This document shows positions 1-9,274 of a stretch of DNA of 54,464 nucleotides, piece by piece. The notes below the pieces were generated by a model, which ran no database searches, was not told where the DNA came from, and saw nothing but the letters and a program-made list of their open reading frames with translations. The stretch is from Rheinheimera sp. SA_1 (GTDB lineage: Bacteria > Pseudomonadota > Gammaproteobacteria > Enterobacterales > Alteromonadaceae). The DNA lies in the NCBI RefSeq assembly GCF_001669775.1, contig NZ_LXWK01000003.1, positions 1-54,464 on the forward strand, given 5' to 3'. The first letter of the stretch is position 1, and each line of letters begins with the position of its first letter. Made by a program: the position numbers and the translations under genes.

Positions 1-118
1 GGGATTTAAGAACGCAACCAATGTTGCGTTCTTCCGGCGGAACAATCCCGAGCTCTGCGAAGGGCATGAAGGCTCCCAATAAAGCCAGAAAGGCCCAGTC
101 TAACGACTGGGCCTTTTT
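1..118 (+). ncRNA. Structured RNA element, copy 1, with terminator
   Basis: A possible outer stem (GGGATT at 1-6 with AATCCC at 44-49) encloses an 11-bp perfect hairpin (8-18 with 23-33, loop CAAT). A conserved tail at 50-86 follows, then an intrinsic terminator. The tail recurs almost unchanged at 234-270, with a similar CAAT-loop hairpin before it whose stem sequence differs. It may be the trailer of an rRNA operon lying to the left, or a small RNA; the left edge may be cut by the window. Identity is not known to me. Confidence 0.35.
89..118 (+). terminator. Intrinsic terminator 1
   Basis: The stem GGCCCAGTC (92-100) pairs with GACTGGGCC (105-113) around loop TAAC and is followed by TTTTT at 114-118. 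It ends the first structured element. Confidence 0.85.
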
Positions 119-182
119 GCTTTATGGAATTTGGCGGTGGATTGCCCGAGCAGGGCATTCCCATGCGAGGTAGTACAGTGAA

Positions 183-299
183 GCTGGGCTTTCAAAAAGC
201 CAACAATTTGGCTTCTCTCCGGCTGAACGCCCTGAGCTCTGCGAACGGCATGAAGGCTCCCAATAAAGTCAACAAGCCCGCTCAATCAGCGGGCTTTTT
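183..299 (+). ncRNA. Structured RNA element, copy 2, with terminator
   Basis: This is the second copy of the preceding element. A short outer stem (GGGC 186-189 with GCCC 229-232) encloses the hairpin AAGCCAA (197-203)/TTGGCTT (208-214), again with loop CAAT. The conserved tail (234-270) has only a few changes from copy 1. The inner stem differs in sequence between copies but still pairs, which suggests selection on RNA structure. The stretch 120-182 upstream has no clear promoter. Confidence 0.35.
274..299 (+). terminator. Intrinsic terminator 2
   Basis: The stem AAGCCCGCT (274-282) pairs with AGCGGGCTT (288-296) and runs into TTTTT. It ends the second structured element. From 300 to 576 there is no gene; a perfect palindrome CTTAATA-G-TATTAAG lies at 439-453 and could be an operator for the next gene. 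Confidence 0.85.
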
Positions 300-576
300 G
301 CATTTTAGGGATTTTTAATTCTGCTGCACATTCAACTCACTATTTATTGTATGACATCCGTCCAATCCCTGATGTATGAGTCGCCAAATTTGATTGCGCT
401 CAACTGCTGCAATATTCCGATACTAGCGCGATACGCTGCTTAATAGTATTAAGCCATAAGTTAATACTTGCATGATGATAAAGTTCCAGATTTTAGAATA
501 ACTGCGCTATTGAACACAATTTTGCGTTAATACGAGTACATAATTCAGTTAAACTTCCTAAGACGGAGGTATTACA

Positions 577-1371
577 ATGAGATTTGATCAAGTTATTGCC
601 CAATTTTCCAGCGGACAGCCAGACGAATTACCCATCATAGTTCCAGAACATTGGGGCCAAGGGCGCGCAGTTTTTGGTGGGATGGCGGCAGCTTTGGCCA
701 TACAGCACGCACTGAATATTGTTCCGGATGAGATGCTGTTGCGCTCTGTTTCGGTATCATTTGTTGCACCACTTAATGCAGGTTCAGCGATTGTAAGGCG
801 TCGGGTATTACGTCGAGGCAGTTCAGTGATCCAGATGCATATCGAAATCCTGCAACAAGATCAAAGCATGTTGGTGATGCTGGCAAGTTTTGGTAGCGCT
901 CGTAACAGCAACTATCAGTTGGAAGGCGTAAAAGTTCCAATATGGCCGGATGATTTTGTGCAGGTACTCCCTAAACATGGACCGGCGCCTGAATTTACTA
1001 CGCATTTTGATTATCATATTCAATGTGGTCAGTTGCCTTTTAGTAACGGCCAACATCGTAATCTGGGCGGGAAAATTCGTTTTGCTGAGAATTTTCACGC
1101 AAAAATAACTTACCCACTGCTATTAGCGCTTATTGATGCCTGGCCCCCGGTTAGTCTTGCATTGTTGTCTGCACCTGCCGCCGCTAGCTCCTTGACCTGG
1201 ACAGTCGAATTTATCGAAGATGCGAGCCTTTTTGGTACTGAAGAGTGGTGGAGTTATTTGGCAAATATCGAGTTTGCTGCGGATGGTTATCACCATATTG
1301 AAGCGAAATTATGGCGTCCTGACGGCAAGCTTGCGGCAATCAGCCGTCAGACCGTTACTGTATTTGCTTAA
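577..1371 (+). CDS. Acyl-CoA thioesterase family protein (TesB/4HBT_3-like)
   Basis: A 264-residue protein with two tandem hotdog-like halves, as in TesB-type acyl-CoA thioesterases, which hydrolyse acyl-CoA to free fatty acid and CoA in the cytoplasm. The N-terminal half carries the usual GQGRAVFGG segment near residues 27-35, followed by a hydrophobic helix. The C-terminal half (about 150-264) has the WTVEF and LWRPDGKLAAISRQ strands typical of the second hotdog. The start is ATG 577, preceded by the strong ribosome site GGAGGT. It stands alone on the strand, 160 bp from the next gene. Substrate chain length cannot be read. The family call is good, the exact role unknown. Confidence 0.75.
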   Translation: MRFDQVIAQFSSGQPDELPIIVPEHWGQGRAVFGGMAAALAIQHALNIVPDEMLLRSVSVSFVAPLNAGSAIVRRRVLRRGSSVIQMHIEILQQDQSMLVMLASFGSARNSNYQLEGVKVPIWPDDFVQVLPKHGPAPEFTTHFDYHIQCGQLPFSNGQHRNLGGKIRFAENFHAKITYPLLLALIDAWPPVSLALLSAPAAASSLTWTVEFIEDASLFGTEEWWSYLANIEFAADGYHHIEAKLWRPDGKLAAISRQTVTVFA

Positions 1372-1530
1372 GGTACTTACAACATCGGGCCAAAATAGCT
1401 GTTAGTCGAATATCAATTCGTTGACTCCCGAATTAGACTGAAGCCTTATGAACACAGAATATGTCCACCTAACATCATGGCAGCGCAGTGATAGAGCGTG
1501 ATTCGGCAGATAAGATCAGGGAGCGGCATC

Positions 1531-3417
1531 ATGGCGAAAACACCGAAGTCACTCAATTGGAGCCAGTTATTGCAGTCCGGCAATCGGATCTTTATTGGCT
1601 CCAACGCTGCGGTACCAAACGCGCTGATTGATGATTTGATTAACAATGCCCGGCAGCTGCATGACATTGAAGTGGTGCATATCCAAACCATTTCTGACAA
1701 CAAATGGGTTGAAGAAACGTATAAAGATCTGTTTAAAGTGAATAGCTTATTCATTGGTGGTGACAAGGTGCGACAAGCAGTTGCAGAAGGTCGCGCCGAT
1801 TACACGCCTTGTTTTTTATCAGAAATTCCAACGTTATTCAGTACAAATATCCTTCCACTTGACGCTGCATTGGTGATGGTCAGTCCGCCTGATGAATATG
1901 GCTATTGTTCATTAGGTGTATCGGTCGACGTGGTGTCATCTGCCGTACGTTATGCCAAAAAAGTGATAGCGCAGTTTAATCCGCTGATGCCAAGAACCAG
2001 TGGCCATGCATATATTCATAAAAGCAAAATTGATGCATTTATTGAAGTATCGCAGTCGTTGCCTGAAGTTCCGGCGCCGGAGTTTGAACAACGGATAGAG
2101 CGGATTGGGCAATACGTATCTATGTTGATCGATGACGGTTCTACGTTGCAGATTGGTATTGGTAAGATTCCGGAAGCAGTTTTACGTTACCTTGGGAACC
2201 ACAAAAACCTCGGCGTCCACAGTGAAATGATCTCCGACGGGATAATCGATTTGATGGTCAAAGGGGTGATTAACAATAGCCTTAAGACATTTCATCCAGG
2301 AAAAACAGTCACCAGCTTTTGCCTGGGTACAAAGTATCTATATGATTTTGTTGATAGAAATCCACACATTGAGTTCTACCCAAGTGAATATGTGAATTCA
2401 CCAACCAATATTGCCCGTAATGACAATATGGTGGTGATTAACAGTGCTATCGAGGTTGATTTAACCGGGCAGGTTGTTTCTGATTCAATCGGCTACCAGT
2501 TTTATAGCGGAATTGGCGGGCAAGTCGATTTCAGCCGTGGCGCTTCGATGAGTAAAGGTGGCAAACCGATTATCGCAATGCCGGCAACGGCAAAAAACGG
2601 CACTGTTTCACGGATTGTTGCTCATATTGCAGAAGGGAGTGGTGTCGTAACTTCGCGTGGCCATGTCCATTATGTGGTTACCGAGTACGGTGTGGCATCG
2701 TTACGCGGTAAAAGTATCCGCGAACGAGCGCTGGAGCTTATCAGAGTTGCGCATCCTAAATTTCGGGCCGCCCTGCTGGCTGAAGTTCGTAAACATTATT
2801 GGGTACCGAACTACCAGGTGTTGACGCCGATGGAAGTGCCGGAGCTTGGTAGTGTAGGTTTGAAAATTCTGAAGATCAGTGGCGAGACTTTCGATTTGCG
2901 GCCATTAAATCCCGCAGATGAGCGACGTTTACAGGAGTTCTTTTACTCACACACCAAAGAAACGTTACTGCTGCGTTATAACCATCACCCCAAACAAATG
3001 AGCCGCGAGAAATCCAGTGTGCTGGTGAGCGTTGACCAGTCAAAAGATTTAGCGCTTTGCATTGTGAAGCAACAAGGTTCAGTGCTGGAAATTCAGGCCG
3101 TTGGGCGTTATTACCTGATTGAAAGCACCAATAGTTGTGAAGTTGCATTTGTCACCCGTGAACGGCATCAGGGCAAAGGTATGGCAAAAATACTACTGCA
3201 GGAAATGATTTCGATCGCTGCACAACGCAAAATTCATGCGATGACCGCTTTTGTTCGGGCCGAAAATAAAGCGATGTTGAGCGTATTTGAAAAAGCCGGG
3301 TTTCAGCGCCTGCGATCGGAAGAACCAGACGAAGTGAATTTACAATTGCTGTTGCAACCATTCTGGACCACGCATTCAACAGCACCCTCGGCAGCAGATT
3401 TTATGGAACAGCAATAA
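1531..3417 (+). CDS. Acetyl-CoA hydrolase/CoA-transferase fused to a GNAT acetyltransferase
   Basis: A 628-residue two-part protein. Residues 1 to about 430 match the acetyl-CoA hydrolase/4-hydroxybutyrate CoA-transferase family: the GVHSEMISDGIIDL segment holds the likely catalytic glutamate E232, and the GIGG and MPATAKNGTVSR segments follow. Residues from about 450 to 610 form a GNAT N-acetyltransferase domain with the acetyl-CoA binding pattern RHQGKGMA near 545-552. I chose ATG 1531 because GGGAG precedes it by 7 bases; an in-frame GTG at 1498 would add 11 residues. The stop overlaps the start of the HDAC-like gene by one base (TAATG), so the two are probably translationally coupled. It may use or release acetyl-CoA and acetylate a protein or small molecule; the acceptor is unknown. 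Confidence 0.8.
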   Translation: MAKTPKSLNWSQLLQSGNRIFIGSNAAVPNALIDDLINNARQLHDIEVVHIQTISDNKWVEETYKDLFKVNSLFIGGDKVRQAVAEGRADYTPCFLSEIPTLFSTNILPLDAALVMVSPPDEYGYCSLGVSVDVVSSAVRYAKKVIAQFNPLMPRTSGHAYIHKSKIDAFIEVSQSLPEVPAPEFEQRIERIGQYVSMLIDDGSTLQIGIGKIPEAVLRYLGNHKNLGVHSEMISDGIIDLMVKGVINNSLKTFHPGKTVTSFCLGTKYLYDFVDRNPHIEFYPSEYVNSPTNIARNDNMVVINSAIEVDLTGQVVSDSIGYQFYSGIGGQVDFSRGASMSKGGKPIIAMPATAKNGTVSRIVAHIAEGSGVVTSRGHVHYVVTEYGVASLRGKSIRERALELIRVAHPKFRAALLAEVRKHYWVPNYQVLTPMEVPELGSVGLKILKISGETFDLRPLNPADERRLQEFFYSHTKETLLLRYNHHPKQMSREKSSVLVSVDQSKDLALCIVKQQGSVLEIQAVGRYYLIESTNSCEVAFVTRERHQGKGMAKILLQEMISIAAQRKIHAMTAFVRAENKAMLSVFEKAGFQRLRSEEPDEVNLQLLLQPFWTTHSTAPSAADFMEQQ

Positions 3418-4331
3418 TGAGCGTCACAATTTTCAGCCACCCTGGCTGTTTGCAGCATAATGTCGGCTTGGATCACCCGGAGCAACCGGCGCGGTTGCAT
3501 GCCATTGCCGATCAACTGTTAAGCTCTGGCTTAGAGTATGTGCTGCAGCAACGGGATGCGACTCCAGCCACTGACGAGCAGTTGGCGCTGGTTCATGACC
3601 GGGCTTACATCGAACAAGTAATTGCCAAACTGCCTGAACAAGGTTGCGCATGGCTGGATGACGATACTGCAATCATGAATAAATCGTTGCATGCAGCGAG
3701 GCATGCTGCCGGTGCGGTGGTTAATGCCGTCGATCTGGTGATGCAGCAACCTGATCAACAAGCCTTTTGTGCTATTCGCCCACCCGGACATCATGCGGAG
3801 TCTGCTCAAGCCATGGGTTTTTGTCTGTTTAATAATATTGCAGTCGGCGCGGCTTATGCGATGCAGAAGTATGGCTTGCAACGTATTGCGATTGTCGATT
3901 TTGATGTGCACCATGGTAATGGCACCGAGCAAATATTCCGTAACGACCCGCGGGTGTTGTTTTGCTCGTCGTTTGAACATCCATATTATCCGTTTACTGA
4001 TCCTGCCAGCCACAATTTGTTGCTGAAGATCCCGCTTCCCGACAACAGTGATGGTCAGGAGTTCCGGCGCAGGGCAAGTGCACAGTGGTTTGATCAAATT
4101 CGCGCTTTTAAACCGCAGCTGCTGATGATTTCAGCGGGCTTTGATGCCCATATTGAAGATGAGCTGGCGCACCTCAAATGGACTGATGCCGATTATCATT
4201 GGATCGCACACCAGCTTAAACTGATCGCAAATGAATGCTGTGGCGGCAGAATCGTAGCCTGCCTCGAAGGCGGCTATGCTTTAAATGCATTAGGCCGCAG
4301 TGTTGTCGCCATGCTCAAAGCCTGGATTTAA
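3417..4331 (+). CDS. Histone-deacetylase-family (class II HDAC-like) deacetylase
   Basis: A 304-residue zinc-dependent deacetylase of the arginase/HDAC fold. Visible active-site parts are RPPGHHAE (H125, H126), DFDVHHGNGTE with zinc ligands D163 and H165, and GFDAH with the third ligand D243. The EGGY motif near the C-terminus supplies the transition-state tyrosine. Bacterial relatives act on acetyl-lysine, acetylpolyamines or related amides. It starts inside the stop codon of the CoA-transferase/GNAT gene, so an acetylating and a deacetylating activity are made from one message. The true substrate is not deducible from sequence. Confidence 0.85.
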   Translation: MSVTIFSHPGCLQHNVGLDHPEQPARLHAIADQLLSSGLEYVLQQRDATPATDEQLALVHDRAYIEQVIAKLPEQGCAWLDDDTAIMNKSLHAARHAAGAVVNAVDLVMQQPDQQAFCAIRPPGHHAESAQAMGFCLFNNIAVGAAYAMQKYGLQRIAIVDFDVHHGNGTEQIFRNDPRVLFCSSFEHPYYPFTDPASHNLLLKIPLPDNSDGQEFRRRASAQWFDQIRAFKPQLLMISAGFDAHIEDELAHLKWTDADYHWIAHQLKLIANECCGGRIVACLEGGYALNALGRSVVAMLKAWI

Positions 4332-4410
4332 AACACTGTCACGGATTAAAGCTTCTGCAATGCAGCGCAATTTATTACAATAACGTTTTCCTTTGGTCGT
4401 TGGTCTCGCT

Positions 4411-5406
4411 ATGCAACAACTTTTGGCGCAGGATGCCCGGCGCTATTCAACATTTCGGTTGGCGGCAACCCTTTCTCAGGTCATTGAAATGTCTTCGCTG
4501 GCAGAGTTGCAGCGTTATCAGCCGCTACAACCACCGTTAGTTCTGGGTGAAGGTAGTAACTGTATTTTCCTCTCCGATTGGCAAACCGATATCGTGCGGT
4601 TTGTGGCTGATAGTGTCATTCGAAATCAACAGGATGAGAAGCTGTTCTTGCATGTTGAAGCAGGTTGTAACTGGCACCATTTGGTACAAAGTACCGTTGC
4701 CGAAGGGTGGTGGGGACTGGAAAATCTGGCACTGATCCCTGGCTCTGTCGGCGCGGCTCCGGTGCAGAATATTGGTGCTTATGGCGTTGAAATGGCAGAT
4801 TGTTGTACATACGTTGATTTCTTCCATTGGAAAACTAAATCGGTTCAACGACTAAGTCGCGAAGAATGTGTTTTCGGCTACAGAGACAGCATTTTCAAAA
4901 GGTCATTGGCAGGTGAAGGCGTCATCGTTGCAGTTGGTTTTCAGCTCAATCGGCACGGGACACCACATCTTAGCTATAAAGGTCTGGATCATTTGCCATC
5001 GGACAGTCGCCCGCTTGAAGTGATGCATGCAGTGATCGCAGTGCGTCAAAGTAAATTGCCAGATCCGGCAAAATTGGCCAATTGCGGCAGTTTTTTTAAA
5101 AACCCACTGCTGAGCGCAAACCAGTTTCAGGCACTTATTGAAAAACATCCAACGCTACCGTATTACCCGCAGCCAGACTCTCAAGTCAAAGTTGCCGCAG
5201 CCTGGCTGATTGAACGGGCTGGCTTAAAAGGTCACCGTATTGGTGATGTCGCGTGTTACCAGTTACAACCTTTGGTGCTGGTGAATTATGGTGCGGGCAC
5301 CTCAGCGCAATTAAGCGAGCTGATCCAGCTTATCCAAAGATCGGTACAGCAAATGTTCGATATTTTATTGGAACCGGAAGTACGGTTGTTGGCTCAATAT
5401 GACTAG
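4411..5406 (+). CDS. murB: UDP-N-acetylenolpyruvoylglucosamine reductase
   Basis: MurB reduces UDP-GlcNAc-enolpyruvate to UDP-MurNAc with NADPH and FAD, the second committed step of peptidoglycan precursor synthesis. The protein has 331 residues (E. coli 342). It shows the FAD-binding LGEGSN (45-50) and NLALIPGSVGAAPVQNIGAYGVE (105-127) segments. Catalytic positions are visible as R158 in YRDSIFK, S227 in GSFFKNP and the C-terminal glutamate in LEPEVR (321-323). ATG 4411 fits the family N-terminus; an upstream TTG at 4393 is possible and no strong ribosome site is seen. It overlaps birA by 8 bp, the same murB-birA order as in E. coli. Confidence 0.95.
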   Translation: MQQLLAQDARRYSTFRLAATLSQVIEMSSLAELQRYQPLQPPLVLGEGSNCIFLSDWQTDIVRFVADSVIRNQQDEKLFLHVEAGCNWHHLVQSTVAEGWWGLENLALIPGSVGAAPVQNIGAYGVEMADCCTYVDFFHWKTKSVQRLSREECVFGYRDSIFKRSLAGEGVIVAVGFQLNRHGTPHLSYKGLDHLPSDSRPLEVMHAVIAVRQSKLPDPAKLANCGSFFKNPLLSANQFQALIEKHPTLPYYPQPDSQVKVAAAWLIERAGLKGHRIGDVACYQLQPLVLVNYGAGTSAQLSELIQLIQRSVQQMFDILLEPEVRLLAQYD

Positions 5407-6400
5407 AGTTTTGCCACAAAGCCTCGCCTTGCAACGGCAATTAATCCAACAACTCAGTGACGGTAGAATTTACTCTGGCGAACTGTTGGCCGAGCAAGCC
5501 GGGATCAGTCGTGCTGCGATAGCCCGTCACATTTCACAGCTACAAAGTTATGGCGTTGATATCTATTCGATTAAAGGTAAAGGCTACAAGTTAAGCGCGC
5601 CGTTGCAATTGCTTGATGCTGCGAAGATCCGGCACTTTCAAACGACTGGAATGGCTGAAGTTTTATTGCAACACGTTACTGACTCAACCAACAGTCAGCT
5701 GATGCGTAGGTTGCAGGATGGCCAACAGCTCATCAAAGGTTCGGTGTTAGTCGCAGAGGCGCAAACGACTGGCCGCGGCCGGCGTGGTAACAGTTGGTTT
5801 TCGCCTTTTGGCGCTAATCTATATTTCTCAATGTACTGGCAACTGGAGCAAGGTATTCAGGGGGCGATGGGACTAAGCTTGGTGATTGGTGTTGCGGTCG
5901 CGGAAGTCCTGGAACAGCAGTATCAGCTGCCGGTACGATTAAAATGGCCGAACGACATCTATTTAGCAGATAAGAAACTTGCAGGCATCCTGATTGAACT
6001 TGCTGGTCAAAGTCATGCTCAATGTGATCTGGTGATTGGTCTGGGTCTAAACCTACATATGCCGCAGCAAGCAGATCAACAAATCAGCCAGGCATGGACT
6101 GATTTACAGCAACATTTGGTAGCCCCGATCGACAGAAACCAACTGATTGCTCTATTACAGCAAAGAATTGTGCTGCATTTGCACAGTTTCGAAGAGTCAG
6201 GATTTCAATCTTTTAGTGCTGCGTTTAATCAACGGGATCAGTTTTTAGGCAAAATGGTTTGTTTAAGTAGCGGCGATAAACAATTTTGTGGGCTGAGTAT
6301 GGGTGTTGATAGTCAAGGCGGACTGGTTTTGGAGCAAGCCGGCGGCGCGCAGAGCTTTTATGGCGGTGAATTGAGCTTACGGGAGCAGGCGAGTGGCTGA
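5399..6400 (+). CDS. birA: Biotin-protein ligase / biotin operon repressor
   Basis: BirA activates biotin to biotinyl-AMP and attaches it to the biotin carrier protein of acetyl-CoA carboxylase; with its N-terminal DNA-binding domain it also represses biotin synthesis genes. The 333-residue protein has a winged helix in residues about 10-65 (ISRAAIARHISQLQ), the GRGRRG biotinyl-AMP loop at 125-130, KWPNDIY near 182-188, and a small C-terminal SH3-like domain. Presence of the helix-turn-helix marks it as the bifunctional type. It overlaps murB at its start and coaX at its end. Confidence 0.95.
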   Translation: MTRVLPQSLALQRQLIQQLSDGRIYSGELLAEQAGISRAAIARHISQLQSYGVDIYSIKGKGYKLSAPLQLLDAAKIRHFQTTGMAEVLLQHVTDSTNSQLMRRLQDGQQLIKGSVLVAEAQTTGRGRRGNSWFSPFGANLYFSMYWQLEQGIQGAMGLSLVIGVAVAEVLEQQYQLPVRLKWPNDIYLADKKLAGILIELAGQSHAQCDLVIGLGLNLHMPQQADQQISQAWTDLQQHLVAPIDRNQLIALLQQRIVLHLHSFEESGFQSFSAAFNQRDQFLGKMVCLSSGDKQFCGLSMGVDSQGGLVLEQAGGAQSFYGGELSLREQASG

Positions 6401-7085
6401 ACTATTGTTAGATATCGGTAATAGCCGGACAAAAGCTGTAATGCATCAAGAAGGTAGCTTCATTTTGCTATCAGATCATTTCACTGCCACCATTCAGCAA
6501 TATGCTATTACTGCAGTTTTTTGTGCATCGGTCGCGAGTGATGACCGCATAGCTGCAGTTCGTCAGGAAACCGGTTTGCAACAGGTACCATGGCGAACTG
6601 TGCACAGTGAAGCCACTAAATCCGGACTGCGGAATCAATACACAGAACCACATTTATTAGGTGTCGACCGCTGGCTCGCGATGCTTGGCGCAGTAAAGCT
6701 TTGGCCAGCGCAGTCACTGTTGGTGGTTGATGCGGGAACTGCCCTGACATTAGATTGGGTTGATGAATGCGGTCAACATCTGGGTGGCTGGATCATCCCG
6801 GGGTTTCGTCTGCAGCAACAAGCTGTAATTGGACAGACTGCGAAGGTTTTTAATAATAGCATGCAACATGCACAAGTAGCTTTAGGGACAGATACCAGCA
6901 GTTGTCTGCAAAATGGCTGTCTGAGCGCTGCAGTTGCAGTCATCATGCAAGGCTTTTTGCTGCAAACGACGACAAAAGTGGTGCTTACTGGTGGCGATGC
7001 AAATTTATTAATGCCGCATTTAACTGAGCTGAATCCTGAAGTTGAACCGTTGTTAATCTTTCGTGGTTTAAGTCTTTATATCTGA
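6393..7085 (+). CDS. coaX: Type III pantothenate kinase
   Basis: CoaX phosphorylates pantothenate, the first step of coenzyme A synthesis, and unlike CoaA is not feedback-inhibited by CoA. The 230-residue sequence shows the ASKHA-fold signatures: DIGNSR phosphate loop at 7-12, GVDRW at 90-94, VDAGTALT at 112-119 and GGWIIPG at 131-137. The start is GTG 6393, inside the end of birA, with GGGAG upstream. E. coli has the unrelated coaA at this position, so here the enzyme type has been replaced while the locus is kept. Confidence 0.95.
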   Translation: MAELLLDIGNSRTKAVMHQEGSFILLSDHFTATIQQYAITAVFCASVASDDRIAAVRQETGLQQVPWRTVHSEATKSGLRNQYTEPHLLGVDRWLAMLGAVKLWPAQSLLVVDAGTALTLDWVDECGQHLGGWIIPGFRLQQQAVIGQTAKVFNNSMQHAQVALGTDTSSCLQNGCLSAAVAVIMQGFLLQTTTKVVLTGGDANLLMPHLTELNPEVEPLLIFRGLSLYI

Positions 7086-7152
7086 AAATGAGCCTTATTG
7101 GCGATCTATTGAGCATTTGACCTGAAAAACTAAGTTTTTTTCGGATTTAGAG

Positions 7153-7181
7153 TTGCACCTCCCAATTCATTCCACTAGAAT
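7153..7181 (+). promoter_or_regulatory. Promoter of the tRNA-tuf operon
   Basis: A -35 box TTGCAC (7153-7158) and a -10 box TAGAAT (7176-7181) are separated by 17 bp, about 18 bp before the first tRNA. Confidence 0.75.
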
Positions 7182-7198
7182 TCGCACCCACTGACGTA

Positions 7199-7274
<76 letters not shown>

Positions 7275-7279
7275 TTAGT

Positions 7280-7364
<85 letters not shown>

Positions 7365-7394
7365 TCTTCGTCAGGAAGAATAGCTACGAGTAGG

Positions 7395-7471
<77 letters not shown>

Positions 7472-7486
7472 AAATTTGAAATAGAT

Positions 7487-7562
<76 letters not shown>

Positions 7563-7643
7563 CTTCTTAATTGCCTTCTCCTGCTTTAAAATCCAAAACC
7601 TAATTCTATCTAATCGCCGTTTTGTTTAAAAAGGGTCTACTCC

Positions 7644-8828
7644 ATGGCTAAGGCTAAATTCGAACGTAACAAACCGCACGTAAACGTAGGCACAATCGGC
7701 CACGTTGACCACGGTAAAACTACTCTGACAGCAGCTATCACCAACGTATTGGCTAAACACTACGGCGGTCAGGCTTTCGCATTCGATCAAATCGATAAAG
7801 CACCAGAAGAGAAAGCTCGTGGTATCACGATCAACACTTCTCACGTTGAATACGATACACCAGCTCGTCACTACGCCCACGTAGACTGCCCAGGCCACGC
7901 TGACTATGTTAAAAACATGATCACTGGTGCTGCTCAGATGGACGGCGCAATCCTGGTAGTAGCTGCGACTGACGGCCCAATGCCACAGACGCGTGAGCAC
8001 ATCCTGTTATCTCGTCAGGTAGGCGTACCTTTCATCGTTGTATTCATGAACAAATGTGACATGGTAGACGACGAAGAGCTGTTAGAGCTGGTAGAGATGG
8101 AAGTTCGTGAGCTTCTTTCTGACTACGATTTCCCAGGTGATGACCTGCCGGTAATCCGTGGTTCAGCGTTAAAAGGTCTGGAAGGCGATGCAACGTGGGA
8201 ACCAAAAATCCTTGAGCTGGCAGCAGCTTTAGATTCTTACATCCCAGAGCCAGTACGTGCGATTGATAAGCCATTCATCATGCCAATCGAAGACGTATTC
8301 TCAATTGCTGGTCGTGGTACTGTAGTAACAGGCCGTGTAGAGCAAGGTATCGTTAAAGTAGGCGAGTCAGTAGAAATCGTTGGTCTGAAAGACACAGTGA
8401 CGACGACTTGTACTGGTGTTGAAATGTTCCGTAAACTGTTAGACGAAGGTCGTGCAGGCGAGAACATCGGCGCGCTGTTACGTGGTACTAAACGTGAAGA
8501 CGTAGAACGTGGTCAAGTATTAGCAAAACCAGGTTCAATCAAACCACACACTAAGTTTGAAGGCGAAGTGTACGTGTTATCAAAAGAAGAAGGTGGTCGT
8601 CATACTCCATTCTTCAAAGGTTACCGTCCACAGTTCTACTTCCGTACCACAGACGTAACTGGTTCAGTAGAACTGCCAGAAGGCGTAGAGATGGTAATGC
8701 CAGGCGACAACCTGAAGTTTGTTGTTGAACTGATCAACCCAATCGCGATGGACGAAGGTTTACGCTTCGCCATCCGTGAAGGTGGCCGCACAGTAGGTGC
8801 TGGTGTAGTATCTAAAGTACTGGTGTAA
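7644..8828 (+). CDS. tuf: Elongation factor Tu (first copy, tufB position)
   Basis: EF-Tu delivers aminoacyl-tRNA to the ribosome with GTP. The 394-residue protein has the P-loop GHVDHGKT (19-26), the DCPGH switch II segment and NKCD (G4), then the two beta-barrel domains. It lies behind four tRNA genes, the classical tufB position, and is most likely co-transcribed with them. The protein is identical to that of the copy at 24450. By eye only six silent base differences exist, at 7811, 7958, 7961, 7967, 8078 and 8120, and the match continues through the terminator. Confidence 0.98.
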   Translation: MAKAKFERNKPHVNVGTIGHVDHGKTTLTAAITNVLAKHYGGQAFAFDQIDKAPEEKARGITINTSHVEYDTPARHYAHVDCPGHADYVKNMITGAAQMDGAILVVAATDGPMPQTREHILLSRQVGVPFIVVFMNKCDMVDDEELLELVEMEVRELLSDYDFPGDDLPVIRGSALKGLEGDATWEPKILELAAALDSYIPEPVRAIDKPFIMPIEDVFSIAGRGTVVTGRVEQGIVKVGESVEIVGLKDTVTTTCTGVEMFRKLLDEGRAGENIGALLRGTKREDVERGQVLAKPGSIKPHTKFEGEVYVLSKEEGGRHTPFFKGYRPQFYFRTTDVTGSVELPEGVEMVMPGDNLKFVVELINPIAMDEGLRFAIREGGRTVGAGVVSKVLV

Positions 8829-8844
8829 TCACCGCTACTTGATG

Positions 8845-8870
8845 AAAGGGTCCTTCGGGGCCCTTTTTTT
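8845..8870 (+). terminator. Terminator of the tRNA-tuf operon
   Basis: The stem AAAGGGTCC is closed by a TTCG tetraloop with GGGCCCTTT, then a T tract. The same element follows the second tuf copy. Confidence 0.92.
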
Positions 8871-9039
8871 ATCTCTGAACATGGCCAAGCACTGTAAATT
8901 TTGGATTTTCTCTATTTTAACGACATTGTTTAATTGCCTGAAAAGATCATTTGGCGCACAAAAAATGCTGCTAACTCACTGAAAATATGAGCATCAGCTT
9001 GTTCTGTATATAAATTTAGATATCAATTCAGGCAGGCGC

Positions 9040-9067
9040 TTGTTTTAGCTGTCTGAGGCAGTATAAT
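9040..9067 (+). promoter_or_regulatory. Promoter for tRNA-Trp-secE-nusG
   Basis: TTGTTT (9040-9045) and TATAAT (9062-9067) are spaced by 16 bp, about 45 bp before tRNA-Trp. No gene is seen in 8871-9112 otherwise. Confidence 0.7.
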
Positions 9068-9112
9068 GAGCGGCTATTTTTGATACCTTCATCAAATGGT
9101 AGCAAAATATTT

Positions 9113-9189
9113 AGGGGCGTAGTTCCAATTGGTAGAACAGCGGTCTCCAAAACCGATGGTTGGGGGTTCGAATCCCTCCGCCCCTGCCA
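9113..9189 (+). tRNA. tRNA-Trp (anticodon CCA)
   Basis: A 77-nt cloverleaf with acceptor stem AGGGGCG/CGCCCCT, discriminator G and encoded CCA. The anticodon loop CTCCAAA gives CCA. Placement ahead of secE differs from E. coli, where trpT follows an rRNA operon. Confidence 0.96.
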
Positions 9190-9274
9190 ATTTAGTGGCT
9201 TGAGTGCAGCACTGTATCCTGCAGTGCAGCTGTAGTAGTGGCTTGTTCGACAAGCACGGAAAGTGAGTTAAAGC

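Noticed and set aside
160..185. Possible 5S rRNA fragment
   Set aside because: Only two short matches at the right spacing; the rest of a 5S gene cannot be found, so it was not annotated.
439..453. Palindrome CTTAATA-G-TATTAAG as operator of the thioesterase gene
   Set aside because: AT-rich short palindromes are expected by chance and no promoter could be placed next to it.
7626..8000. Long antisense frame over tuf
   Set aside because: Appears at both tuf copies as a shadow of strong codon bias, with no independent evidence.
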